From Polynucleobacter sp. HIN11 (GTDB taxonomy: Bacteria; Pseudomonadota; Gammaproteobacteria; Burkholderiales; Burkholderiaceae), in assembly GCF_030297675.1 (NCBI RefSeq), contig NZ_AP028142.1, forward strand, positions 1,612,001 through 1,676,000: DNA of 64,000 nt. Direction: 5' to 3'. The translations under genes were made by a program, and so were the position numbers. Below are positions 19,458 to 27,700 of this stretch, one piece after another (position 1 is the first letter of the stretch; every line of letters begins with the position of its first letter). The notes beneath the pieces were generated by a model that had not been told where the DNA came from, made no database searches, and worked only from the letters and a program-made list of their open reading frames with translations.

Positions 19458-19466
19458 TCCCGGGTT
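19438..19466 (-). terminator. Strong Rho-independent terminator (minus strand)
   Basis: A 9-bp perfect stem AACCCGGGA/TCCCGGGTT with a 5-nt loop (19444-19466) is followed on the minus strand by eight T residues. No annotated minus-strand gene lies immediately upstream; the nearest is rnpB, about 650 bp away. It therefore most simply terminates a short untranslated transcript begun near 19560. Confidence 0.85.
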
Positions 19467-19560
19467 GAAATCCACCAATGTTTGGGTGGAGGAGACATCA
19501 GTAGAATGCAAACTTGATACTTAAAAAATGACTTTAAGTAAATCAAAATTGACATCAATA
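19438..19560 (-). ncRNA. Candidate small RNA between rplM and the OsmC-family gene
   Basis: A promoter-like pair, TTGCAA (19594-19589) and TAAAAT (19571-19566) with a 17-nt spacer, predicts a start near 19560. The strong terminator ends at 19438, giving a transcript of about 123 nt. It contains a CTCCTCC tract, which could pair with Shine-Dalgarno sequences. A short hairpin CCACC/GGTGG follows, then the terminator stem with a U8 tail of the kind Hfq binds. No convincing reading frame is present. This is inference from promoter and terminator spacing; I do not recognise a known RNA family. Confidence 0.4.
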
Positions 19561-19565
19561 GAATA

Positions 19566-19594
19566 ATTTTAGGACTAAACCTTGTGCATTGCAA
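19566..19594 (-). promoter_or_regulatory. Predicted sigma-70 promoter of the candidate sRNA
   Basis: TTGCAA at 19594-19589 and TAAAAT at 19571-19566 on the minus strand are separated by exactly 17 nt. They match the consensus at 4 and 5 of 6 positions. The orientation points into the CTCCTCC-containing segment and the terminator at 19438-19466. Confidence 0.45.
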
Positions 19595-19611
19595 GAAAAA
19601 ATTTGGGTTTA

Positions 19612-19639
19612 CCCTATATTTTATATAAGACTTATAGGG
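19612..19639. repeat. Inverted repeat upstream of the OsmC-family gene
   Basis: CCCTATA (19612-19618) and TATAGGG (19633-19639) form a perfect 7-bp inverted repeat with a 14-nt AT-rich centre, about 60 bp before the OsmC-family start. Candidate promoter hexamers for that gene follow (TTGATA near 19647, then TAGAAA after 17 nt). It could be an operator or an mRNA hairpin. Confidence 0.35.
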
Positions 19640-19698
19640 CCATTTTTTGATACAACGTATTGATTTAATTAGAAATAATATTATTTGAGGATTTTTAT

Positions 19699-20124
19699 AT
19701 GATGGAATGCAAAATCGACTGGTTACCTAGCGCCGGGATGGCTTTTATGGCACGGACGGGCACAGGCCATATCCTCAATATGGACGGCGCCCCCGAAGCG
19801 GGTGGGAATAACTTAGCACCTCGCCCGATGGAGCTCTTGCTGGCAGGCGCAGGGGGTTGTACGGCGTTTGATGTGGTTTTAATCCTACAACGCTCTCGTC
19901 AAGCCGTGAGCGGCTGTGAGGTGTCTGTAAAAGCGGAGCGCGCAGAATCCGACCCGAAGGTATTCACTAAAATAAATCTACATTTTTTGGTGAAGGGCTC
20001 GAACTTAGACCCCGGTAAGGTTGAGCGGGCGATTGCACTGTCTCACGATAAGTATTGCTCAGCCACTGCAATGCTTGGCAAAACGGCTGAAATTACCTAC
20101 AGCTTTGAAGTAGTGCAGAGTTAA
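19699..20124 (+). CDS. OsmC/Ohr-family peroxiredoxin-like protein
   Basis: The 141-residue protein has the OsmC fold signature, with APRPMELLLAGAGGCTAFDVV around Cys54 and KYCSATAML around Cys120. This is the cysteine pair that reduces organic hydroperoxides in OsmC and Ohr. It resembles the YhfA-like branch, whose substrate is less certain, so no symbol is given. GAGG lies 11 nt before ATG 19699; a second ATG follows directly at 19702. The last four codons (Val-Gln-Ser-stop) overlap the 3' strand of the rnpB P1 helix on the other strand. Confidence 0.85.
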   Translation: MMECKIDWLPSAGMAFMARTGTGHILNMDGAPEAGGNNLAPRPMELLLAGAGGCTAFDVVLILQRSRQAVSGCEVSVKAERAESDPKVFTKINLHFLVKGSNLDPGKVERAIALSHDKYCSATAMLGKTAEITYSFEVVQS

Positions 20125-20421
20125 CCGATAAGCCGGATTCTGTCGCCCTAATTTGCATTAAGGGGCAATCATTCCTCTAGGCCTGCAGTTACCTACAGGC
20201 TCAAGCTCCCTACCCGCAAACTCGACGGGCCATGTCAACATTTGCTTACTTGGGATTGCTCCGAGTGGAGGTTGCCGCGTTTCACCGTAACTGAATACGC
20301 TCGTCTCTGTGGCCCTATTCCGCACGTCACCGTGGATGGCTGTTAGCCAACACCCTGCCCTATGGAGTCCGGACTTTCCTCTCCTTTCTTACGAAAGCAG
20401 CGATTGCCTGGTTAACTCTGC
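20114..20421 (-). ncRNA. rnpB: RNase P RNA
   Basis: This is the catalytic RNA of RNase P, which matures tRNA 5' ends. On the minus strand the 5' conserved core includes GAGGAAAGTCCGGACTCC and ATAGGGCAGGGTG. The middle has GGTGAAACGCGG, and the 3' core GACAGAATCCGGCTTATCGG. The ends form a perfect 12-bp P1 helix, GCAGAGTTAACC with GGTTAACTCTGC, which fixes the boundaries at about 20421 and 20114. At about 308 nt it is shorter than the 377-nt E. coli RNA but keeps the bacterial type A core. The 3' 11 nt lie inside the convergent OsmC-family gene. Confidence 0.95.
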
Positions 20422-20461
20422 GATGACAGTCTAAACGAGGAAACAAATTTGTACTGCTAAA

Positions 20462-21514
20462 TTAATGGGCAATGGACCAGCCGATGGTTTCACCCGCACG
20501 CAAAGGAACAAGAATTGACTCCCCCATGGGGTACTCAAATGGTACGGTCCGGGGTTGATTCACAAGAGTTATTGTTTCTGTATGTCGAGGTAAGCCGTAA
20601 TAGTCAGCACCAAAATGACTTGCAAATCCCTCGAGTCGATCAAGTTTCCCAACACTATCAAAAGCCTCTGCATAGAGACCCAGTGCATTGTGCGCGGTAT
20701 AGCATCCCGCGCACCCACAACTACTCTCCTTTTCACCTTTTGGATGAGGAGCGCTATCCGTTCCCAAGAAGAAGCGTGGGTTACCGCTGGTTGCCATTTC
20801 TACTAATGCAACTCGGTGCTCCTCGCGCTTGAGGACAGGTAAGCAATAATGGTGAGGACGAATACCACCAGTAAACAAACTATTTCGGTTCATTAGTAGA
20901 TGGTGAGCCGTAATCGTTGCAGCTAGAGTATTCCTGCCATCGGTATTGGCATCACGCACATAGTGGGCCGCTTGCTTCGTCGTAATATGCTCGAACACGA
21001 TACGTAGTTCTGGAAATTGCTTACGAATGGGGTCCAAGATACGATCAATAAAGACCGCTTCACGGTCAAAGATATCAATCGCTTGCTCGGTAACCTCACC
21101 ATGAATCAGTAAGGGAACCGAATAGCGCTGCATGGCCTCTAAAGCGGGGTATGCTTTTTTAATATCTGTGACACCGCCATCGCTATTCGTTGTCGCGCCC
21201 GCGGGGTATAGCTTAAATCCAATAATACCGTTCTCGCTAGCTTTTTTGACCTCGTTCGCTGAGGTATTGTCTGTGAGATATAAGGTCATGAGCGGGGAGA
21301 AATGACTAATTCCCAGTTGTTTTAATGCCTTCTGAATCCGAGCCTCATAGGCTTTGGCTAGATCAACCGTAGTAACCGGTGGTTTCAGATTGGGCATGAT
21401 GATTGCGCGCCCAAATTGAGCTGCGGTATGCACCAAGACATCATTTAGGACAGCGCCATCTCGAACATGTAAATGCCAATCGTCTGGGCGCGTGATGGTA
21501 AGCGTTCTGTTCAT
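20462..21514 (-). CDS. pyrC: Dihydroorotase
   Basis: PyrC cyclises carbamoyl-aspartate to dihydroorotate in pyrimidine synthesis. The 350-residue protein is the E. coli-type homodimeric form. Zinc ligands His14 and His16 are in DWHLHVRD, the Lys expected to be carbamylated is in GFKLYPAGATTNS (near 100), further His are in LLIHGEV and FEHITT, and Asp is in FLGTDSAPH. It starts 2 bp after the glycerate kinase gene and ends about 40 bp before the rnpB 5' end. Confidence 0.96.
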   Translation of the reverse strand: MNRTLTITRPDDWHLHVRDGAVLNDVLVHTAAQFGRAIIMPNLKPPVTTVDLAKAYEARIQKALKQLGISHFSPLMTLYLTDNTSANEVKKASENGIIGFKLYPAGATTNSDGGVTDIKKAYPALEAMQRYSVPLLIHGEVTEQAIDIFDREAVFIDRILDPIRKQFPELRIVFEHITTKQAAHYVRDANTDGRNTLAATITAHHLLMNRNSLFTGGIRPHHYCLPVLKREEHRVALVEMATSGNPRFFLGTDSAPHPKGEKESSCGCAGCYTAHNALGLYAEAFDSVGKLDRLEGFASHFGADYYGLPRHTETITLVNQPRTVPFEYPMGESILVPLRAGETIGWSIAH

Positions 21515-21516
21515 GG

Positions 21517-22866
21517 TCAGTCGATCAAAATCATCCGAAAATCATTCACATTGGTTAAGGTTGGACCTGTATGAACTAGGGCATTGAGTTCAGCAAAGAA
21601 GCCGTAACAATCATGCAATTGTTGAAAGCGACTAGCGCGCAAGTCTTTCTCTTGTGCTTGTAGCCGTACTTCAGGAGTAAACCAAGCACCTGCATTTTTT
21701 TCACTGCCATCAATGCCATCAGTATCAGCAGCAATAGCGGATAGCGTTTTTAAATCAGCGGTTGCAGCAAACAAGGAAAGCAGAAACTCTGAGCAGCGAC
21801 CGCCGCGCCCTTGAGTTCCAGGAGGTAAAGTAACAGTGCACTCCCCACCAGAAATCAGCGCCACGGGGAGCTTCGCCCAACTGGAATGACAGGCTATCTC
21901 GCGAGCAATACCTGCGTGTACAAGACCAACGTCTTTAGCTTCACCGGTAATCGTATCCCCCAGAATAATGGCAGTGTATCCAAGACCTTTGCAATATTGC
22001 GCTGCAGCCTCAAGACTGCGATGTGCAGTTGCAATTACATGATTACGTAGGGGATAGCGATGTTGATCAATATCCGCTTGCTTTAATGTTTCTGGGATCT
22101 CACCCGCTAATCCTTTTTGCAAATGGGCCAATACCGATCCTGGAATACTTCCTTCATCCAAATGGTATTTCGCGAAAATCTGTAGTGCATCAGCATAACT
22201 TGAGTAATCTGCTGCACATGGCCCACTTGCAATGTCCGCCGGATGATCGCCAGTCACATCCGAAATGAGTAAAGCCTCGACTTGAGCACCGCGCGACAGA
22301 GCAGCGCGCGCCAAATTACCGCCCAAGATGGCCGACAAATGTTTGCGGACAATATTCATTTCTTCAATCGGTGCACCGCTATTGAGTAAAGCTTCGGTGG
22401 TCTTACGCATGTCATCGATCGTGATTCCTGGCTGCGGCAAGGTTAATAAACTCGAGCCACCACCAGAAACAAGCGCAATAAGGGTATCCCCAGGCTGTAA
22501 GGTACTGACCAAGCGCAATACTTCCGCAGCACCATCCATTCCAGCCTGATCGGGTACCGGATGGCCGGCTTCAACGATCTTGATCTGTTGCGTTAGCGAT
22601 GCATGACCATAACGAGTAATTACTAAACCATCGATTGATGTATCCGGCCAATGGCTTTTGGCATAGCTCTCTAGAGCACTTGCCATCGCAGCGCTTGCTT
22701 TACCTGCGCCAACCACGAGACATCGACCTTGCGGAGCCTTACCCTTTGGAAAAATTTTGGCAAGATACTCTGGAACGATTTTTTTAGGATCGGCAACGGC
22801 TAGTGCCGCCGCAAACGCGCCCTCTAAATGCAGCTGACGACTTGAGGAGGGCTGTGAGGTTTGCAT
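21517..22866 (-). CDS. Glycerate 2-kinase (GckA/TtuD, MOFRL family)
   Basis: The 449-residue protein matches the type-2 glycerate kinase family, which phosphorylates D-glycerate using ATP. An N-terminal GckA/DUF4147 domain carries VGAGKASAAMA (about 52-62) and LVSGGGSSLLTLPQPG (about 138-153). The C-terminal MOFRL domain includes LISGGECTVTLPPGTQGRGGR and AADTDGIDGSE. Glycerate could arise from glyoxylate or tartronate metabolism. It lies between an ABC exporter and pyrC with short gaps, suggesting cotranscription rather than a shared function. Confidence 0.88.
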   Translation of the reverse strand: MQTSQPSSSRQLHLEGAFAAALAVADPKKIVPEYLAKIFPKGKAPQGRCLVVGAGKASAAMASALESYAKSHWPDTSIDGLVITRYGHASLTQQIKIVEAGHPVPDQAGMDGAAEVLRLVSTLQPGDTLIALVSGGGSSLLTLPQPGITIDDMRKTTEALLNSGAPIEEMNIVRKHLSAILGGNLARAALSRGAQVEALLISDVTGDHPADIASGPCAADYSSYADALQIFAKYHLDEGSIPGSVLAHLQKGLAGEIPETLKQADIDQHRYPLRNHVIATAHRSLEAAAQYCKGLGYTAIILGDTITGEAKDVGLVHAGIAREIACHSSWAKLPVALISGGECTVTLPPGTQGRGGRCSEFLLSLFAATADLKTLSAIAADTDGIDGSEKNAGAWFTPEVRLQAQEKDLRASRFQQLHDCYGFFAELNALVHTGPTLTNVNDFRMILID

Positions 22867-22881
22867 TTGCCCATTTTAAGC

Positions 22882-24732
22882 CTAATTATCAATGGCTTGA
22901 TCAGGGTCAATCGGTGCGTTTTCTTGTAACTGCCACATGGAAGCATAGCGGCCATTGGACTCTAAAAGCTCATAATGCGTACCGCGTTCGATGATTTGCC
23001 CGTGCTCCATGACTAAGATTTGGTCGGCATGTACTACCGTTGACAATCGATGGGCAATGATTAAGGTGGTCCGATTTTTTGCCAAATTGAACAATTCTTC
23101 CTGAAAGGCGCGCTCGGTCTTTGAATCAAGCGCCGAAGTAGCTTCATCAAAAATTAATAGGGCAGGCTTCTTTAAGAGGGTGCGTGCAATCGCAACCCGT
23201 TGCTTCTCACCACCAGAAAGCTTGAGACCGCGTTCGCCCACAGGGGTGTCGTACCCCTCTGGCAGATGTTCAATAAACTGGCTCATCTGTGCGGCACGCG
23301 CTGCCTCTACAATCGCCTCACGACTTGCCTGCGGGCTTCCATAGGCAATGTTGTAGGCAATCGTGTCATTGAACAAGACGGTGTCTTGAGGAACAATGCC
23401 AATCACTTTGCGTAGACTAGCTTGCTCCACATCTTGAATATTTTGGCCATCCAATAGGATCGCACCAGATTGCACATCGTAAAAGCGAAAGAGTAATCTC
23501 GCTAAGGTACTTTTGCCAGCCCCACTTTGCCCAACTACCGCGGTAATCGTCCCGGCTGGAATCGTAAAACTCAAATCCTTCAAAATCTCACGCTTCTCGT
23601 TATACGAAAAGTAGACATGCTCAAACCGAACCTCGGGGCCCTTAGCAAAATCCCGAATAAGCAAAGGCTTGGCATTTTTGGAATCTTTGATTTCTTGGTC
23701 TTCATTCAAAAGCGTGAACATGTGATCCATATCGGTGATCGACTGCTTCATTTCACGATAAATCACCCCCAAGAAATTTAAGGGGATGTATAACTGAATC
23801 ATGAGCGTATTCACAAGCACTAAATCACCTAAGGTCATCGATCCATCGACCACGCCCTGAGTGGCTCGCCATAGAATTAAAACCAAGCCGACTGCAATAA
23901 TTGCCTGCTGACCTAGATTCAGAATCGCTAAAGATTGTTGTGAGAGGATTGCAGCAGACTGATAATGCTTAAGATTTTCGTCGTAGCGACGCGCTTCAAA
24001 ATGCTCATTTCCAAAATACTTAACAGTCTCAAAGTTAATCAAGGAATCAATCGCGCGTTGATTGGCTTTTGAATCCATTTCATTCATCGTTCGCCGATAA
24101 TGAGTGCGCCATTCGGTTACTTTGATCGTATAAAAAATATAGATGACTAATGCAACAAAGGTAATAATTGCAAACCAAATATCGTAGTTATAAGCGAAAT
24201 ATGCCAACACCAAAGCGAATTCAATCATGGTTGGCAAAATACTGTAGAGCGAGAATGAGACCAGAGTTTGAATACCACGCGTCCCTCGTTCAATATCGCG
24301 ACTCACTCCACCGGTCTGACGACCTAAATGAAACTGTAAGCTCAAGGCATGCAAATGCTCAAATACTTGTAACGCAATCTTGCGCACAGCACTTTGGGTC
24401 ACTTTTGCAAAAAGTAATTCACGTAACTCGGAAAACAGTGATGCAAGTAAGCGCAATGCGCCGTAACCCACAATCAGGCCCGCAGGAACGATTAAATAAC
24501 TTTGCAAAGAACCGGGCTTGATGTTCATGGCATCAATCAGGTCCTTTAAAACAATCGGGACACCCAAGTTAGCAAATTTGGCAGCCACTAAGCACAACAT
24601 AGCAAAGAGAACCCGAAAGCGATGCTCAAACAGATATGGCAAAAGATCTTTAATGACTTGCCAATCCGAACGATTAGCGGCTCGCTTGATGGGCAGCATG
24701 CCACCCGATGGCTGGTTCTGAGCGCCTCTCAT
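22882..24732 (-). CDS. Atm1/HMT-type ABC exporter (fused permease-ATPase)
   Basis: This 616-residue half-transporter has six membrane helices (roughly residues 35-320) followed by an ATPase domain. Walker A GQSGAGKST is near 402, LSGGEKQRVAI near 503 and DEATSALD near 527. Family resemblance is to Atm1/ABCB7-like exporters, proposed to move glutathione-linked sulfur or metal compounds; the substrate is inferred. ATG 24732 overlaps the nudB stop (ATGA), which decides the start. The open frame upstream of this to 24942 lies inside nudB and is not conserved. Confidence 0.85.
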   Translation of the reverse strand: MRGAQNQPSGGMLPIKRAANRSDWQVIKDLLPYLFEHRFRVLFAMLCLVAAKFANLGVPIVLKDLIDAMNIKPGSLQSYLIVPAGLIVGYGALRLLASLFSELRELLFAKVTQSAVRKIALQVFEHLHALSLQFHLGRQTGGVSRDIERGTRGIQTLVSFSLYSILPTMIEFALVLAYFAYNYDIWFAIITFVALVIYIFYTIKVTEWRTHYRRTMNEMDSKANQRAIDSLINFETVKYFGNEHFEARRYDENLKHYQSAAILSQQSLAILNLGQQAIIAVGLVLILWRATQGVVDGSMTLGDLVLVNTLMIQLYIPLNFLGVIYREMKQSITDMDHMFTLLNEDQEIKDSKNAKPLLIRDFAKGPEVRFEHVYFSYNEKREILKDLSFTIPAGTITAVVGQSGAGKSTLARLLFRFYDVQSGAILLDGQNIQDVEQASLRKVIGIVPQDTVLFNDTIAYNIAYGSPQASREAIVEAARAAQMSQFIEHLPEGYDTPVGERGLKLSGGEKQRVAIARTLLKKPALLIFDEATSALDSKTERAFQEELFNLAKNRTTLIIAHRLSTVVHADQILVMEHGQIIERGTHYELLESNGRYASMWQLQENAPIDPDQAIDN

Positions 24733-25187
24733 CGTGTCAACTGAGAGGAATCGTTGTAAAACTGCAAAATGGCATCTCGATTGGTATGAGAAAAACACTT
24801 TTGTGCAGCCTCTTGATAAGGCAGCCAAACATACTGCAAATGCTCCCGAGGCGCTAACCGAATCGTAGTATTTGTGGGAACCTCCAGAGCAAACCAGTGC
24901 TCCGTATTGCGCTCGACCCCCGGGGGGTAGCGATGACGCCAACCTGGATAAATCTCATACTGCACGGCATGATGAAGATTTTGAAGAGCATCCAAAGGCA
25001 GGGCTTGGATGTTGATACCGGTCTCTTCGGCCACCTCTCGAATCGCCGCGCTCTCGAGTGGCTCATCAATAAAATCAAGACTACCAGTGACCGATTGCCA
25101 AAATCCTGGCCGATCTGCCCGCTCGAGCAGAAGGACTTCCCGATTTCTGTTGTGAATAAGGACTAAAACCGAAATCGGGATTTTCAA
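24729..25187 (-). CDS. nudB: Dihydroneopterin triphosphate diphosphatase (Nudix)
   Basis: NudB hydrolyses dihydroneopterin triphosphate in folate synthesis. From the TTG at 25187, one base after the aspS stop, the product is 152 residues, close to E. coli NudB (150). It begins KIPISVLVLI. The Nudix box appears as GSLDFIDEPLE then REVAEETGI, one residue longer than the canonical spacing between the Gly and the first Glu. No ATG is available at the conserved N-terminus. Adjacent aspS-nudB is common in proteobacteria. Confidence 0.82.
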   Translation of the reverse strand: MKIPISVLVLIHNRNREVLLLERADRPGFWQSVTGSLDFIDEPLESAAIREVAEETGINIQALPLDALQNLHHAVQYEIYPGWRHRYPPGVERNTEHWFALEVPTNTTIRLAPREHLQYVWLPYQEAAQKCFSHTNRDAILQFYNDSSQLTR

Positions 25188-25188
25188 A

Positions 25189-26988
25189 TCAACCCACCGG
25201 ATTGGTATTGCGTAACCGGATATGTAGTTCACGCAATTGACGCTCATCGACAGGACTTGGAGCTTGCGTCAATAAACATTGTGCGCGCTGAGTCTTGGGG
25301 AAGGCAATCACATCGCGAATCGACTCTGCACCCGTCATCATGGTCACAATGCGATCCAATCCAAACGCAATTCCTCCGTGGGGAGGTGCGCCGTATTGCA
25401 GGGCATCCAATAAGAAACCGAATTTTGCTTTCGCTTCGTCTGGCCCAATCTTCAGTGCACGAAATACCTGACTTTGGACAACCTCTTGATGAATACGAAC
25501 CGATCCACCACCGATTTCGCTACCATTCAATACCATGTCATAGGCTTTTGCCAGGCATTTACCGGGATCAGTTTCTAATAGCTTCAGGTGTTCATCTTTG
25601 GGGCTAGTGAAAGGATGATGACAGGCAACCCAACGGGCATCATCTTCATCGTAATCAAACATTGGGAAATCAACCACCCATAATGGCTTCCAACCTTCTG
25701 TAAAGAGTCCCTGTTTCTTACCCCAATCCGAATGACCAATTCGCAGACGAAGATTTCCAATCGCATCATTAACGATCTTGGTTTTATCTGCACCAAAGAA
25801 AATCAGGTCGCCATCTTTTGCTTTGGTTCTCTCTAATATTCCGGCAATTGCAGCATCGTGTAGATTTTTTACAATCGGCGACTGCAATCCATTGCGCCCT
25901 TCTGCAACTGAATTAACCTTAATCCATGCCAAACCCTTGGCACCATAGATCGATACGAATTGCGTGTAATCATCGATTTCGCTACGGCTGATTTCTGCTC
26001 CGCCAGGAACGCATAAGGCTACAACCCGACCACCCTCTTGATTGGCGGGCCCCGAAAATACTTTGAAATCAACATCACGCACCAGGTCAGTTAATTCAGT
26101 AAATTCCATTGCAACCCGTAAATCGGGTTTATCGGAACCATAACGCGCCATCGCCTCTGAATACGGCATGATAGGGAATGGATTGGGTAGCTCCACCTTC
26201 ATCACGGTTTTAAAAATATGTCGCATCATATTTTCAAAGAGAGAACGGATCTCAAGCTCGTCTAAGAATGCGGTTTCACAATCAATTTGGGTAAATTCAG
26301 GCTGGCGATCCGCACGCAGATCTTCATCACGAAAGCATTTTGTAATTTGGTAGTAGCGATCAAAACCGGCCACCATCAATAATTGCTTGAATAATTGAGG
26401 CGATTGGGGCAAAGCAAAAAATTGACCATCGTGAACGCGTGACGGCACCAGATAATCACGTGCGCCCTCTGGGGTGCTCTTCGTAAGCATTGGCGTTTCA
26501 ATGTCAATAAATCCGGCCGCATCTAAATAACGTCTTGTTTCCATAGCAACCTGATAACGCAAACGCAAATTCTTTTGCATTTGCGGACGACGTAAATCCA
26601 AGACCCGATGGGTCAAGCGCGTCGTTTCAGAAAGATTGTCATCATCAAGCTGAAATGGTGGGGTTACCGATGCATTTAATACATGTAAGTCATGGCACAG
26701 AACCTCAACCTTACCGCTGATTAAATCTGGGTTCTCGGTTCCAGCCGGTCTTGCGCGAACCAAGCCTTTAATTTGAATACAGTATTCGTTACGGACCTCT
26801 TCGGCCTGTTTAAACATATCGGGACGGTCTGGGTCGCAAACCACTTGTACAAATCCCTCTCGATCGCGCAGATCAATAAAAATGACGCCGCCATGATCGC
26901 GCCGGCGATTAACCCAGCCAGCGAGGGTAATTTCTTGACCAATTAAAGAATCAGTAACCTGACCACAGGTATGACTGCGCATCGACAT
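25189..26988 (-). CDS. aspS: Aspartate--tRNA ligase
   Basis: This class II synthetase has 599 residues, the bacterial size. It has an N-terminal OB-fold anticodon domain with GWVNRRRDHGGVIFIDLRDR (about 25-44). The catalytic domain follows with motif 2 around CFRDEDLRADRQPEFTQID and motif 3 GIAFGLDRIVTMM near the C-terminus. A bacterial GAD insertion lies in the middle. AGGA six nt before ATG 26988 supports the start. Betaproteobacterial AspRS is often non-discriminating, which the sequence alone does not settle. Confidence 0.96.
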   Translation of the reverse strand: MSMRSHTCGQVTDSLIGQEITLAGWVNRRRDHGGVIFIDLRDREGFVQVVCDPDRPDMFKQAEEVRNEYCIQIKGLVRARPAGTENPDLISGKVEVLCHDLHVLNASVTPPFQLDDDNLSETTRLTHRVLDLRRPQMQKNLRLRYQVAMETRRYLDAAGFIDIETPMLTKSTPEGARDYLVPSRVHDGQFFALPQSPQLFKQLLMVAGFDRYYQITKCFRDEDLRADRQPEFTQIDCETAFLDELEIRSLFENMMRHIFKTVMKVELPNPFPIMPYSEAMARYGSDKPDLRVAMEFTELTDLVRDVDFKVFSGPANQEGGRVVALCVPGGAEISRSEIDDYTQFVSIYGAKGLAWIKVNSVAEGRNGLQSPIVKNLHDAAIAGILERTKAKDGDLIFFGADKTKIVNDAIGNLRLRIGHSDWGKKQGLFTEGWKPLWVVDFPMFDYDEDDARWVACHHPFTSPKDEHLKLLETDPGKCLAKAYDMVLNGSEIGGGSVRIHQEVVQSQVFRALKIGPDEAKAKFGFLLDALQYGAPPHGGIAFGLDRIVTMMTGAESIRDVIAFPKTQRAQCLLTQAPSPVDERQLRELHIRLRNTNPVG

Positions 26989-26996
26989 AAGTATTC

Positions 26997-27641
26997 CTAA
27001 TGAGGTTGATTGAGGGTCTTGGGTTGAGCGATTCGAGGTGCCACCGAACCCATCGACACAATATGCTTGAGCGCTTCTTGCACGCTCATATCCAGCTCGA
27101 TTACATTGGCACGCGGCACAATCATAAAAAAGCCGGAGGTTGGATTTGGTGTGGTTGGCAAAAATACATTGACATATTCACCGCCCAACTTATTGTTCAC
27201 TTCAGGCGCTGCGGTGCCGGTTTGGAAAGCGATTACCCATGACTCAAGATGTGGATAACGAATCAACAGAGCTTTACGAAAGGCTTGGTTATTTCCAGAA
27301 AATAAAGTGGAGGAAACCTGCTTCACACTCGAATAAATGGAGCGCACGATTGGGATACGGGTCACGGTTCGGTCCCAGAGCTTGAGCCACCATTGGCCCG
27401 CAAAATTAATTGCAAGGAAGCCCGTAAATCCAATCACTGCCAATACGATCAGAATCCCAAGCCCCGGGATTTCACGGAAATGCCGTAATTCCCCTGAAAA
27501 TTGACCAGGCGAAAGCGTAATGATGGCCGACATTACCCAACCAAAAATTTGATCGATGACACCCAGCCCCCATGTGATCACCCAAATCGTGACCGCCATC
27601 GGAATCCAAACCAAAATGCCAGCAATAAAGTATTTTTTCAT
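26997..27641 (-). CDS. DUF502 family inner-membrane protein
   Basis: The 214-residue protein has two hydrophobic segments (about 5-45, a re-entrant or double helix, and 58-82), followed by a soluble domain. It carries the DUF502 hallmarks RIPIVRSIYSSVKQ and VFLPTTPNPTSGFFMIVP. Its molecular function is not known to me. It sits between ubiB and aspS; DUF502 next to aspS is common in betaproteobacteria. The aspS start is 8 bp downstream, so the two probably share a transcript. Confidence 0.85.
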   Translation of the reverse strand: MKKYFIAGILVWIPMAVTIWVITWGLGVIDQIFGWVMSAIITLSPGQFSGELRHFREIPGLGILIVLAVIGFTGFLAINFAGQWWLKLWDRTVTRIPIVRSIYSSVKQVSSTLFSGNNQAFRKALLIRYPHLESWVIAFQTGTAAPEVNNKLGGEYVNVFLPTTPNPTSGFFMIVPRANVIELDMSVQEALKHIVSMGSVAPRIAQPKTLNQPH

Positions 27642-27700
27642 GAGAATTTGTGCCTAACCCGCTATTTTAGCGAGTTAAGGCCAATTCAGGCGGATTTGCC

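Noticed and set aside
24732..24942. 70-residue N-terminal extension of the ABC exporter
   Set aside because: It lies inside nudB in another frame. The ATG overlapping the nudB stop gives the normal family N-terminus.
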